DNA from: Areca catechu | Taxonomy: Eukaryota > Streptophyta > Magnoliopsida > Arecales > Arecaceae | Reading direction: 5' to 3' | Assembly (NCBI GenBank): GCA_021397845.1 | Contig: CM038046.1 | Location: 2,523,001-2,587,000 of the forward strand | DNA: 64,000 nt | Shown: in pieces, positions 31,946 through 44,380 of the stretch | Numbering within the stretch: the first letter of the stretch is position 1 | Layout: each line of letters starts with the position of its first letter | Position numbers and translations under genes: made by a program | Notes under the pieces: model-generated | What the model was told of the DNA's origin: nothing | What the model saw: only the letters and a program-made list of their open reading frames with translations | Databases searched by the model: none

Positions 31946-33021
31946 AAAAACCCTTTAAATTCCCTTATCTCAGCCCATGATATGAAATAGTAGTTGGACT
32001 TATCTTGCAATTGTTACCTGGTATAATGTATGTTGCAGCCTAATAGAAATTGGAATTTTCTCTTAGACAAACGAATCTTTAGAGGAATAGGCAAGAATAG
32101 AGATTTCCATCTCCAATTTTTTTGCCCTACATCCAAAAAGCACCTAAATTATTAAGAAAATATTACTGTATATGTTTCTTTCTTGGAGCTTGGAAGAGAA
32201 GCCAATTTGCTGGATAGCGTTGAGAAGTTTGTTTAGTTTATTACATTACGTTACGGCGATCTTCTTTCTTGAACCTCCTATGCACTCGCCAGTCACCAAT
32301 GGTCTAGAATGCAGCGGACTGGAGGGGCTTATCATATTTATTTTGTTGTTGGCCAATGTAATTATACATTTATCTTATCAAAACTATATAGTATTATAGA
32401 AGTAGACGATACAATTATTTTTCAATAAAAAAACTTACATTAATTATATCTTATTAGTTAGTAATCTGATGGAATTTTGCACTTTTATCTAATCTGGCAT
32501 GTACATGGCTCGGAACTTAGATTATAATTGGATAAAATACCACTGCTTAGGAACAAGGTGTAAATGACTAGCATTTAATGATGAGATTCCTCCCTCTTTT
32601 TGCACCCGGCCATCCACTCTACTGCCCTCTCCGACCCCTTGGAAAAGTTGCGATTGCTTTATTCTACCCTTTTGCCTTGGATCCCTTGGATCCTATTGCG
32701 CCTTGTTACTCTCCAACCATGCCACGGGGGCCCTTCACCCCTCAGCACTGTCTTTTGGTGGATGGTTGGGAGGAACGCCCTCCCTTTCAACACCTTTCTT
32801 TCCATCGAATTTGTTCATATTCTTTTCTTCGTGGCGGCCCCTCGGCTCCTTCTGTCCGCCCTTTGCGGGTGCTGTTCCAATCTTTAGCAAAGAAGCACCT
32901 TGTCAAAAGAAGATTTCCATCTTCCAAGATTTTTTTTTTTTTTTCCTGGTTTGGTGGCGTTTTGCTTTCTTGGCATTGTTTTCTTTGTACCTATAAATAA
33001 ATAAATGCCTGCTATCCGTTA
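31946..33021. other. Unassigned region
   Basis: Nothing convincing is seen. An open frame at 32578-33000 begins with ATG but has no recognisable domain, ends in a T-tract and resembles chance reading; it is not called. Confidence 0.4.
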
Positions 33022-33237
33022 GGGCATGTTTAACTAAAAGGAGTTGAATTTTGAAATGAAAATGGAGATAAAGAGGGAGTTTTATTCCAGCCATTTAATT
33101 GAAAGAAGTTTTATTCTCATTTTGATTTTAGAGGGAATAGAAATATTTCAATCCTTCAAAATCAAATTCTTATTCTTTCCTGGTATTCAAGTTTTATTCC
33201 AACTCCGATACGATCCCGATCATAAACCAAATACGCC
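33022..33237. mobile_element. MITE-like element
   Basis: About 216 bp bounded by GGGCATGTTTAACT and, on the other strand, GGCGTATTTGGTTT. Both ends are imperfect versions of a GGGC.TGTTTGGTT terminus common in plant MITEs. It is AT-rich inside with no ORF. Target duplication is not clear. Confidence 0.4.
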
Positions 33238-33392
33238 AAAAGATATAACGACCTTGATTTCCATTTCGATCCATTCCTGGATACATCCCGAGTCTTTTTT
33301 TAGAAACATGAATGAGCTACTCTTGTTCTAGCAGTTTAGTTGGAGAAGTTGTCGAGAGGAAATGGGAATGATTCAATTCCTAAAACTTTTAG

Positions 33393-33827
33393 GAAGTGCT
33401 TGTTTTGTGATTGGAATTGAAATCAAAATGATAATTTTTTTAAAGCATTTGGTTCAGGAATGGAATTGACATGGAAATTTGAATCCTTCGAAAAAATTGT
33501 GATTGAATTTTAGAAAAATTAAACTATCATCGTTTCATGAAATCATAATTGAAATGTGACTTCTTCCAACTAAATAGTTAAAATGGAAGTCATTCATTTC
33601 TCTTTCCGTTCCAAGCCCCAGGTTCCCAATCTCTCCTCTAATTCTTATTCTTCTCCCAAAATTCAAATATCATTCTCATAAATTTACTTAGAACATTGAT
33701 TTGTTAAAATATCTTTCTATTTAATTGATTTTCTAGATTTTTTAATTATAATCATGAGCCAAAAATATTAGGAAATATGGTCCCATTCCAAACTATTTCA
33801 AGTCCGATTAAAAACCAAATGCATCTT
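33393..33827. mobile_element. Second MITE-like element
   Basis: About 435 bp with ends GAAGTGCTTGTTTTGTGATT and, reversed, AAGATGCATTTGGTTTTTAA. The internal GGAATTGAAAT and GGAATTGACATGG words resemble those of the element at 33022, so the two may be related. Confidence 0.4.
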
Positions 33828-34713
33828 TACTTTGCTAGCTCGGTCTAAATGATGATTACCCTAGATTAGGGGTATCATACTAGACCCATCGGGATAAAAT
33901 ACCAAAAAAAAAAAAGGGGAATGTAGATGTTCGGTTCATAATTCATGGGCCACAATTTCAATCGGAGCGAAAGCACAATTGTCCTTTGCCCGAAAACCAA
34001 AAGGCATTTTTTGGATCTATATACCAACTCCTTTTTATTTTTTTTTGGATAAAAAATAGGGATGGGGGGGGATAAATCCGACGTAGCTACTCCTGCAAAC
34101 TCCCATCCCGTCAAAAAATATTCGATTTAAGATGCTGGATTTTCGCAGCCTTTCTCCATCAAAAAATGAGTACATCAACTTCATTTATTTACTGTATATG
34201 GACAAACGATTGGGATGAACCAGTTAACCCTGATGCTTCCTGGCCTGGATAATAGGCCATTAGCATGGCCATGGCCTTGACTTAAATGCGATCATTTGGA
34301 GACTAAATCAGGATTCGGGACATCCAAAATTTATATTTAAAAAAAATAATGAACTCCAATCAGCAAATTTGTAGAGGTATCAAGGGTTAAGGTCAAAAAT
34401 TGCCATCTAGGCACTCATATATTTATCGATGTTCATGCAGAAGATCACCATCACCATTGCACGTTCCTGAGAAAATACAAGCAGAAAAGCTGTGACATGA
34501 TGATTTTGTTTCCTCATCACCTTATCACGATGGACAGCAGATGCACAAAACAATCCATGCATGCAAGTTGATGAATGATCTCTCTGGAACGAGTTAAATT
34601 TGATTTTTTTTGTGCTACACATGATGGCATCAGGAATGTCACAAATCAGCCAAGGTTAACTTCATTACGTGAGCAGCATTGGATTGGGCCAAATGGACTT
34701 CCCCCTTCTTTTA
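33828..34713. other. Unassigned flank of the MULE
   Basis: No gene seen. A weak, gapped similarity between the last 35 bp and the sequence just right of 44513 (reverse strand) means that the MULE terminus may extend slightly outward. Confidence 0.3.
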
Positions 34714-34846
34714 GAGTAATTCTTTGTGCACCGCGTGCGGTGCAGCAAATCCAACATGGCCCGCACCGCACGCGGCTATTGGTCCATGCTGGCATCACGT
34801 GGCATGATGGGTGGGATGGGATATGGCATGACCGGAGGGGTATAAC
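34714..34846 (+). repeat. MULE left terminal inverted repeat
   Basis: GAGTAATTCTTTGTGCACCG leads into CGCACCGCACGCGG and later GGGATATGGCATGACCGG. It is matched in reverse at 44381-44513 with about ten differences. It contains a nested palindrome, CACCGCGTGCGGTG. Confidence 0.9.
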
Positions 34847-35393
34847 AGGTTTTAATTTGAACGTGACTAGCATTAAATAGGATTCAACTTTTATTTGAAT
34901 TATTCATCTAGCACATTCCCTCCAGCCTCATTTTACCCGCCATCTTGCTTGGATTTATGAAAATGTTTCAGTCTGAAACATTTTGAAATATGCTCTGGTT
35001 TCTGAAACATGCTCTGGTTTTTATCCAAGAAATCAATAAAGGTTGAAGAAGAATCTCCCTCGTGCTAAAATCTGCTATGAGAGTTCTGTTGCAGAAATCA
35101 ACCTCCTTCTTCTATCTGAAAAAGTACTCTGTTTTGGTCTGAGGCTGGAATAAGGCACCGAAGACTTCCTTTCTTTTGATCCGAGTTTGGAATAAGGCAT
35201 CGAAGAGTTCTTCTATACGTTCAAGATAAAATGTCTTCTCCAACAAGAAGTAAAATATTTTTTTATTTTTCTTTTTATAGTTCCTTTATTACACCAACTG
35301 TTTTGGTAGTTAAAGAAAGTTAATGTCACTCTGGGAGTCATAACTCAGTCCACAGGTTATAGGTATTCCTAGTAGGAGGGGATGATAAATGTA

Positions 35394-36570
35394 GTTTAAG
35401 TTTTTGTACAGGGATGTCGTAGCTTTATAACTAGGATGTCGTAGTGTTTGAACTGGGATGTTGTAAAATTATTTCAGCATATATTTCTGAACTTTTTACA
35501 TCCATGTCATGTTATGACATCCTAGGAGTCATAACTTAGTCTATAAGTGATAGGTTCTCGAGGTAGTAAGGGTTAGTATATGTGGTTTCATGTTTCATGA
35601 TCGGGTATCGTAATATTTTAACCAGGGTATCGTAACTTCTGAACTAGGATGTCGTAACTTGAAAACCCATTTTTTTTGAATTTTTTTTTCTTCCTGGTCT
35701 TTTTATCACAATCCAACAATCTTATTCAAGCCAATGCATGGATGAAATGTCCCATGATAGAGGATAAAAGCTTTCATTTTCTGTTTTGTACCGATTTGTT
35801 CATGTTTCGATTTTTTTGATATCTAAGTTTTTCCAGAAGCATTTTACTATATTGGGGGTATCATATATCATCAATGCATACCGAAACACTTTTGTTACGG
35901 AGGATCAAAACATCCGGTTTAAGTTTTTGTACAGGGATGTCGTAGCTTTATAACTAGGGTGTCGTAGTGTTTGAACTGGGGTGTCATAATACTGTTTCAG
36001 CATATATTTCTGAACTTTTTGCATCCATGTCATGTTATGACATCCTAAGAGTCGTAACTCAGTCCACAAGTGATATGTTCTCAAGGTAGTAGGGGTTAGT
36101 ATATGTAGTTTCATGTTTCATGATCGGGTGTCGTAATATTTTAACTAGGGTGTCGTAACTTCTGAACTATGGTGTCGTAACTTGAAAACTACTTTTTTTT
36201 GAACTCTTTTTTCTTCCTGGTCTTTTTATCACAATCCAACAATCTTATTCAAGCCAATGCATGGTTGAAATGTCCCATGATGGAGGATAAAAGCTTTCAT
36301 TTTCTGTTTTGTACCAATTTGTTCATGTTTCAATTTTTTTGATACCCAAGTTTTTCCAGAAGCATTTTACTATATTGGGGATATCATATATCATCAATGC
36401 ATACCGAAACACTTCTGTTATGGAGGATCAAAACATTCGGTTTAAGTTTTTGTACATGGATGTCATAGCTTTATAACTAGGGTATCGTAGTGTTTGAACT
36501 GGGGTGTCGTAATATTGTTTCAACATATATTTCTGAACTTTTTGCATCCATGTCTTGTTATTGCACTATC
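35394..36570 (+). repeat. MULE repeat block A: 523-bp tandem
   Basis: GTTTAAGTTTTTGTACA recurs at 35394, 35917 and 36440, exactly 523 bp apart: two full copies and a partial third. Each copy carries several short motifs of the type GGGTGTCGTAA...TTGAACT. The block ends just before the transposase leader. Confidence 0.9.
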
Positions 36571-36622
36571 ATGTCATATTCTATCCAATGCATAACTCAT
36601 TATTTATTTTGTTGTAGATAAA

Positions 36623-39177
36623 ATGTCATCTAAAACTATGTATTCAATGTTTATGAATTTTTATGCAGATATTTCTACATATGGCACTGAAATTAGAAAT
36701 TTGGATGAGTTTACTGATGTTGTTCAGAAGAATGCACCTTCACCTATCACCCCGATCACAGAGAACGAGTCTGTTGATCCTAAAATTGGTATGGAGTTCA
36801 ATTTCACAAATGATTTATACAATTTCTACAATGGATATGCAAGGAAAGTAGGTTTTGGAATCACAACAGTGTGTAGTAGGTCCAACAACAACAAAGAAAT
36901 ATGCTTCAAGCACCTGGCATGTTGGAGGCAAGAAAAATCTAGAAAAATCGATAACTCCATGAATCCTAGGGATACTGGCAAAATTGATTGTAAGGCTTCG
37001 ATAAAAGCAAGACTAAATTTAAAAAATGGTAAGTGGATATTGGTTGATATTTTCTTAGAACATAACCATAAGCTATCCATATCATCAGCTGGTTATCTAC
37101 GGTCCCATAGGAGGATCAGCACACCAGAAAAGGCAGAGATCAGCAATTTACATTCCATGAATGTTTCCACAAGTCAAATATACTCTGCCATGGCTAGAAG
37201 GAAATGGGGTAGAAGACAATTAGATTTCACATAAAAGGATGCTCATAATTTTATCTGTCGAGAACGTCAGAGTCAGCTGAAAGAAGGAGATGCACGGTCA
37301 ATGATAATCCATTTCACACAAATGCAAGTTAAAAATCCAAATTTCTTTTATACTTTTGACCTGAATGATAATGGATAGCTCATGACGGTCTTCTGGATCC
37401 ATCCTAGGTCAAGATTGACAAGCACTTACTTTAGTGATGTATTGACATTTGACTCAACCTATTTGACAAATACATATCAAATGTCCTTTTGACCATTAAT
37501 CGGAGTTAACCATCATGGACAATCCATATTGCTTGGTCACGCATTGTTATCAGATGAGACGATTGAGACATTTAAATGGGTATTCCTATCATGGCTGGAT
37601 GCAAATGGTGGTCAACCACCTAATGCCATTATAACTGACCAAGATAAGGCAATCGAGGCTGCTGTCAGGGATGTTTTTCCTAATGCACGACATAGATTTT
37701 GTCTTTGGCATATTTTGAAGAAGATTCATGAAAAGATTGGCCATATTTGCACTGCAAATCCCAACTTTATGGTTGAGTTTGACGAGGCGATATATGATTC
37801 AGTTACCATAGTATCTTTCGAGGAAAGATGGACACATTTAATGAAGAAATATGTAGAATGCAAGGCCGTATGTTGGTTAAATGACATATATAAATGTCGG
37901 GATAAATGGGTTCCAGTTTATCTTAAAGATACATTTTTTGCAGGTTTGTTAGTTATTATGAATGATTAATATTTATTTTTTAAATTTTTGAACAAACTTT
38001 TTATCTTATATGCTTATATTTTTTGAATATTTATGAAGGGATGTCAACTTCACAAAGGAGTGAGAGCATCAATCACTTCTTTGATGGGTTTATAAACTCA
38101 AAGACTACGCTCAAGGAATTCATCGATAAGTACGAAGATGCCTTGGAGAAAAGATATGAAGCAAAAAATGAGGAAGATAATAAAACGTTGCAAACAAGTG
38201 CTTTCCTAAAAACATCCTCTCCTTTTGAGAGGCAAGCAGTAGGAAAATATACAAGGCGCATATTCAAAAAATTTCAGAATGATGTCCTTGAAATGGCCGC
38301 ATCAAATGCCAGATTACTTAAAGAAGTTGATAATCGTAATGTATATTCTGTTAAATTATTTGAAAGAATTGAAGTTAATGGAATCAATAAGAAGATTATT
38401 AAAAATTACGAGGTTTCATATGACAAAACTTTGAAGGATGTTAAATGCCAATGTGGATCCTTTGAGTACAAAGGTTACTTATGTAGGCAAGCCTTATTGG
38501 TTCTTCATCAAAGCAAGATATTGCGTATCCCAGATAAGTACTTTTTGAATAGATAGTGCAAGGACATGAAATATCAATTCGACGATCTCGAATGCAACAC
38601 TCAATTTTGTGATAAAAGCACGCAAAAATCACGGTACACACTCAAGGAATTATTTAAATTTAGATGTCTTATTTTAAGTTTACATTAACTTATCATATGT
38701 CATGAAATCCTAATACAAATATTATGTTTTATTGATCGTAGATATGCTTTGATGAGTCATCAAATGATGAAGCTTGCAGAGATAGCCTCTATGTCTGAAG
38801 ATGCATTCAATTTGGTGATGGAAGATCTTACACCATTATTCAGAAGAGCTGTTGATGCTAATTGTGCAGCTAAGCAAAGCAGAAAACTTCTAATTCAGGA
38901 TCCTGACCAACTTACTATGAAAGGTCGTCCACGAGAGAATAGAATTAAAAGTGGAGTCAAGAAGAAATCAAAGAGATCAAAGAAAAATTTGGATAAGGCT
39001 TCTGTTGACACTCCTGTGCAAAATGAGAGAAGAGGTAGTACTAGCAAAAGGCAGACTTCCCATATTGTAGTGGAATTACCAAAAACAATAATTGAACCCA
39101 CTGTACCTTCTTCGGACCCTTTTTTAGGTGAATTTAATGCTTATGTATGCAGTCAACTAACACAGTATATGATATAA
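36623..39177 (+). pseudogene. FAR1-domain MULE transposase, broken
   Basis: The exons are 36623-37943, 38039-38633 and 38742-39177, with GT-AG introns of 95 and 108 bp; a TTGTTGTAG before the ATG suggests a further 5' intron. The FAR1 DNA-binding domain covers about residues 55-150 (FYNGYARKVGFGITTV, IDCKASIKARL, FLEHNHKLS). The MULE transposase core follows with DDE-type positions (TFDSTYL; ITDQDKAIEAAV; TSQRSESINHFF). A SWIM zinc finger ends it (KCQCGSFEYKGYLCRQ), where the usual final His is Gln. Four stops interrupt it: TAA 37232, TAG 37376, TGA 37490 and TAG 38554; two or more are explained by C-to-T or G-to-A changes. It would excise and reinsert the element by its inverted ends. Same domain order as FAR1/FHY3 host regulators, but the terminal repeats make it a transposon gene. 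Confidence 0.88.
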
Positions 39178-39289
39178 AATCTTGAATTATGGTATAGTCC
39201 TATATATGTACAGTGCTATATTTTTTTAGATTATCGAATGAAATTTCATACAGGATGTTTATGACTCCCAGATTGACAAAAAATCCCAT

Positions 39290-40290
39290 CTACCCGTGGT
39301 ACATGTCATCATTGAATTGGTTGTTGACTCCCAGATAATCAAAAATAGTCCCGGCTATTTAAAAATTAATAAAATCACCCGAAACAGCATTACGACATCC
39401 TAGTTCAAAAGTTACGACACCCTAGTTCAAAAGTTACGACACCCTAGTTCAAAAAATACAAACATGCAGAAAATATAAGATAAAATATTTCTAATCCCTT
39501 CTACCTGTGATACATGTCATTATTGGATTGGTTATTGACTCCCAGATAATCAGAAATAGTCCCGACTGCTTAAAAATCAATAAAATCATCTGAAACAGCA
39601 TTACGATATCCTAGTTCAAAAGTTACGACATCCTAGTTCAAAACTTACGACATCCTAGTTCAAAAAATACAAACATGCAGAAAATATAAGATAAAATATT
39701 TCTAATCCCTTCTACATGTGGTATATGTCATCATTGGATTGGTTATTGACTCCCAGATAATCAGAAATAGTCCCGGTTGCTTAAAAATCAATAAAATCAT
39801 CTGAAACAGCATTACGACATCCTAGTTCAAAACTTATGACACCCTAGTTCAAAAAATACAAACATGCAGAAAATATAAGATAAAATATTTCTAATCCCTT
39901 CTACCTGTGGTACATGTCATCATTAGATTGGTTATTAACTCTTAGATAATCAGAAATAGTCCCGGCTGCTTAAAAAATAATAAAATCACCTGAAACAGCA
40001 TTACGATACCCTAATTCAAAAGTTACGACACCCTAGTTCAAAAAATACAAACATGCAGAAAATATAAGATAAAATATTTCTAATCCCTTCTACCTGTGGT
40101 ACATGTCATCATTGGGTTGGTTATTGACTCTCAGATAATCAGAAATAGCTCCAGCTGCTTAAAAATCAATAAAATCACCTGAAACAGCATTACGATACTC
40201 TAGTTCAAAAGTTAGACACCCTAGTTCAAAACCTACGATACCCTAGTTCAAATGCTACGACACTCTAGTATAAATACTACGACGCCCTGT
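39290..40290 (-). repeat. MULE repeat block B: about 200-bp tandem
   Basis: Five copies start with ..ACATGTCATCATTGGATTGG near 39299, 39512, 39720, 39908 and 40098. Each holds one to three copies of TACGACACCCTAGTTCAAA, and differing numbers of this motif make the period vary from 190 to 213 bp. The block is similar to block C in the opposite orientation. Confidence 0.88.
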
Positions 40291-40548
40291 CAAGAAACAT
40301 TACATTCCTTTATATCATCATCATAGTAATGAAGAATTACAAAATATTGATTGAATGAATTACATAAAACTACATGTAATAAGATAATGATATTCAAAAC
40401 AATACTGGTTGAATGAATCAAAAGAATTTTCTTTTGAGAATGATACTTAAAATATAATCCTCGAGTTAGTTACAAATTTGTGTAACATAATACAGAAATG
40501 AATGAATCGAAAAGAAAGAGTACATAACAAATAATTTGCTTTCATAGG

Positions 40549-42958
40549 CTAATATTTAACAGCACTTTCAATCTTTTGATTCATACTCTCTCTCAAAATC
40601 CTTGCTACTAACTGGCGGTGGTACATGCTGATATCTTTTTCTGTGAAATCCTAAATATCAGGCCTATCCCTGCGAGCAATAAAATCCATGTATTTCAAGC
40701 AAAACAATCCGCAATCCAGTGATCCTGCAGCTTGGGAAGGGCATTCACTATTCTCTATCATGGACCATTTGGATACCTCACTATTATCACAAAATATGTG
40801 AAAAATTACACCTACTATCTTACTATATCACAGAATATGTGGAACATTGCACCTACTATCTTGTGCCACTTCCTAGCATTTGCCTTGTACTTGGAATTAT
40901 GCTTTATCAAATTCAAATGTATGAAAATCTTCTCTTATATGTCCACCGCTACCAGGTGCCAGTGAGAATTTTCGGAGTTTATGATAGTGAAGAGAAATCG
41001 AAATTCCTTCTTATCTGCATCACTCACTCCATCAAAAATCATATTGCCGGCTGTTTCAGCAAGTTCATGACATGGTGATGGTGAGGTTAGGCACATGCCA
41101 GAAGTCATTACTGGAGCAACTATACTCTTATGATATCTTTCTGCATTCTCAGCCCAGTTCTTTGTAATGAACTCCTGCCCGGCATCAATTATTTGTCAAT
41201 ACAATTTAAACTGATTAATTATAAAGTAAATATAATAATTATTAGAAAATATATCTTTATATATATAAAGATTAACAACAAAACGATGTAATACTCCATT
41301 ACTTACATCATCAACTATCATGTCATTATTGATGAGACCAAAAAGATTTTTCCTAGTGATAGTGCCTCCGAATTTGTTGGTGTACATGACATCCCTGAAA
41401 TTAATAAACATGAATGATATTATATATTCTCGATTATAAATTAGCATATATATTAGAAAAAATAGGTGTAACTTACGAGTTCATCTTTTCTTTCAAAAAT
41501 GTATTAATCAAATTTTCATCATCTTCAATTTGAAAATTCAAATTTGTTTCCTCAGGCTGAGATGTGCCCACCATCTTCAACTTTTTTTTCAACGGGCCTA
41601 TTTCGAAAGCAGAATCAATTGTGATTTGGAAGGCCTTCCGCATTCTAGGTTCTTTTTTTACTCTCTTGATAAGTGAAGGAATCTTGATTTCTTCTTTTTC
41701 CCCTTCAACTTTCTCACTTACAAGGGTATCCTTAAATTGTTCATCAAAAATTTCTTCCACCTCAACCTCAGTATCTTCAGTACCCTCTTCCTCCGCCTCT
41801 TTCTGGCCTTCTTTATTGGCATTGGTACCTTTATTTACCAATGAACTAAGAAGAGTTTCAACTATGGCTAGCATCTTCTTTATATCTTCAAGTTCAACCT
41901 TCACCTGTGTACAGCTTGCACAAGTTTTTTCTTTTTCGGAGGATGCTGCTGTTACTGTTTCTTTAGGGAGAAGCCATTATTCCGTTTATTGTTGGCTCAA
42001 TAGCTCCCTCCACCTGCAAGCCAAGAATAATAACAAAATAACCATACATTAATCATAATAATATATTATTTATTAATATTATAATAAAAAAATATTTTTA
42101 TTTACCAACTCATGAGGCTTCAAGTTTGTAAGGTCAACACTCTTTGTCTTCACCTGGCTGTCATACCATTTTAACAGCCTAGGCAATTTTTTTGGATATG
42201 TATGGGCTCTCAAGGTACTATGCTCAAGGAACCAAACCTGTACATAATAATCATATATGTTAAATATATAAAAGATTTAAAATAAAGCAATTATACTTTT
42301 ACTGCATATTAATGACACTTACCAACAGAGCAGCTGTACACCCATACAAGGTTGGCTGCCTCCTAACCTTGTCGCTTCTTTTGGTTATGACTGGCTGGTC
42401 AGATCTCAAGCAAAAAGCAGCATCTAGGAGAGACATAAGAGTCAACTCCATTATTATGGTAGCCCAATCTGTTTTACCTAGTTGGGATAAATCATCCAAG
42501 TAAGGGATGATAAATCTTGGGCAACTTTGATTTGACTTTGGACACAAGAACGTTGCGAATATAAATGCAATCCATAATTTCACTGTGTCCTCGACATCCT
42601 CTTGTAGATTGAATGAATGAAGTCGGGCATTTAACTTCTCCAGGCCCTTATTTTGCAGATTTAATTATCTTCCAAATCTTCTGAATAACCGGCCCTTCTT
42701 AACTTGATCTTCCATTTTGATTTTCTTTTCATGGCATGGCAGACCCAAAATCAGGGCCAGGTCTTCCACGCTGAATATAAGTTTCTTGCCACAAAAAATA
42801 AACTTGTTTCTTCCCTTATAGCATCTAATAATTTCAGCGAGTAGACGCCCATCGACAACAAATGGTTGCATGTCTACGAACGCATTGAAAGGAGTCTTTC
42901 GGATTATTTCTAAATGACAACTTGAGAAACTCATCTTCAAAACCTGTTCAACATACAC
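40549..42958 (-). pseudogene. Ulp1-like (C48 peptidase) gene, broken
   Basis: Minus-strand exons are suggested by splice sites and coding sense. A DUF1985-like N-terminal region covers 42958-42320 (DLALILGLPCHEKK; YLDDLSQLGKTDWA). A short exon near 42227-42108 reads HSTLRAHTYPKKLPRLLKWY. An acidic, Lys-rich linker occupies 41904-41480. An exon near 41395 reads RDVMYTNKFGG. The Ulp1 core follows from 41175 to 40549, with the catalytic His region (SHWHLVAVDI) and the Cys region (SLDCGLFCLKYMDFI). Ulp1 peptidases remove SUMO from proteins; its role in MULEs is unknown. A stop near 42664, a frameshift near 41955, a stop after VAVDI and a 41-bp tandem duplication (40780-40862) disable it. Confidence 0.75.
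40780..40862. repeat. 41-bp tandem duplication within Ulp1-like core
   Basis: Two adjacent copies contain ATATGTG and CACCTACTATCTT. The duplication lies between the His and Cys active-site regions and adds stops, so it arose after or during loss of function. Confidence 0.75.
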
Positions 42959-42964
42959 TGCTGG

Positions 42965-43640
42965 CTTACAATGGTTAAAAATTTATTTTTCATAATTTCT
43001 GCATGGGTGTCATAGGTTTTGAACTAGGATATCGTAATACTGTTTTGGCCATTTTGATTAATGTTACAGCATCCGTGGCAATTTTATGACACCCTGGGAG
43101 TCATAAAATAAAACAAGCCATGGTTGCCATGTATTAGAAGTAGAGGGGTTAAAAACTTATTTTTCATAATTTCTGCATGGATGTCGTAGGTTTTGAACTA
43201 GGGTGTCGTAATACTGTTTTGGCCATTTTGATTAATGTTACAGAATCCTATCCAATTTTATGACACCTTGGGAGTCATAAAACAAGCCACGGTTGCCATG
43301 TATTAGAGGTAGAAGGGTTAAAGACTTATTTTTCATAATTTCTGCATTGATGTCGTAAGTTTTGAACTAGGGTATCGTAGGTTTTGAACTAGGATGTCGT
43401 AATACTGTTTTGGCCATTTTGATTAATGTTACAGCATCCGTGGCAATTTTATGACATCCTGAAAGTCATAAAACATGCCACGGTTGCCATGTATTAGAGG
43501 TAGAGGAGTTAAAAACTTATTTTTCATATTTTCTGCATGGGTGTCGTAAGTTTTGAACTAGGGTGTCGTAGGTTTTGAACTAGAATGTCGTAATATCTAA
43601 ACTATGGTGTCATGATTCTATACTACGAAGACTTAATATT
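42965..43640 (+). repeat. MULE repeat block C: about 180-bp tandem
   Basis: About four copies start with AAA.ACTTATTTTTCATA near 42970, 43150, 43320 and 43510. Shared words are GTTTTGAACTAGGGTGTCGT, GTTTTGGCCATTTTGATTAA and GCCATGTATTAGA. It aligns directly with block A and in reverse with block B. Confidence 0.88.
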
Positions 43641-43714
43641 TTTTAAAAAATTATCGTGACATCCCTCTGTAGAGATAAATTTCAAAGATTGACATTAAAA
43701 TAGTAAAATAGAAA

Positions 43715-43885
43715 TTACGACACCCTAGTTCAAAACCTACGATACCTTGGTTCAAAACCTACGACACCCTAGTTCAAAACCTACGACACCGTTGTTCAAA
43801 ACTTACAACATCATTGTTCAAAACCTACGACATTCTTGTTCAAAACCTGGGGCACCCTAGTTTAAAAACTCCGATACCCTTACAG
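43715..43885 (-). repeat. Short-unit array of the 23-bp motif
   Basis: Seven to eight consecutive copies of CCTACGACACCCTAGTTC plus AAAA, with period about 23 bp, lie about 500 bp from the right terminus. Confidence 0.85.
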
Positions 43886-44380
43886 AAATTGTAAAAAAAA
43901 GGTTCGGATGCTAAATGTCAAATCCAAGCAGGAATCAAAAATTTTCCTAACCTGTTTCTGCTTTTGTAACATTATTGGGGATGGATCTTAAGGGGGTCTC
44001 ATCACCTCCTGAATAAACAACGTTCGCAGTACTTCCTTCCTCTATCTGCGTTTCCTTCTTGCGTTCTTTTCGTATTCGTCATCTACGTTTAAAGACGAAA
44101 CCACTTGTCTCCATTTTTCCAAGATTTCGAAGGCGTATCAAATGTTGAAGGAAAATCACCAACGCTTTCTCGACCACCAAAGAGAAGCAAAAAACACAAA
44201 ATGTAGATATCTGGGATATCCAAAAACAATGGACGAACTCTGGGATGGGGCTTCGTAGTGACAAATATTTTTTTTTCCCTGTTTGCAGAATAAGAATCAT
44301 TTTTTTGATACCGAAATCGATGAGGACAGAATGGTCATTTTGCATGATTGAAAATACTGCAGGGCGGCGTCTGCAGCTTA

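Noticed and set aside
31931..31950. Poly-A tract as evidence of a processed retrocopy or SINE
   Set aside because: No upstream coding or SINE promoter boxes and no target duplication seen around it.
32578..33000. 140-codon ATG-initiated frame
   Set aside because: No recognisable domain, ends in a poly-T stretch, and two other frames are open across the same interval.
36623..39177. Host FAR1/FHY3 transcription factor gene
   Set aside because: Flanking terminal inverted repeats, in-frame stops and the adjacent Ulp1-like gene make it a transposon transposase.
39290..40290. CRISPR-like regular repeats
   Set aside because: Spacer-like intervals are themselves repeated and the context is a plant MULE; it is a tandem repeat block.
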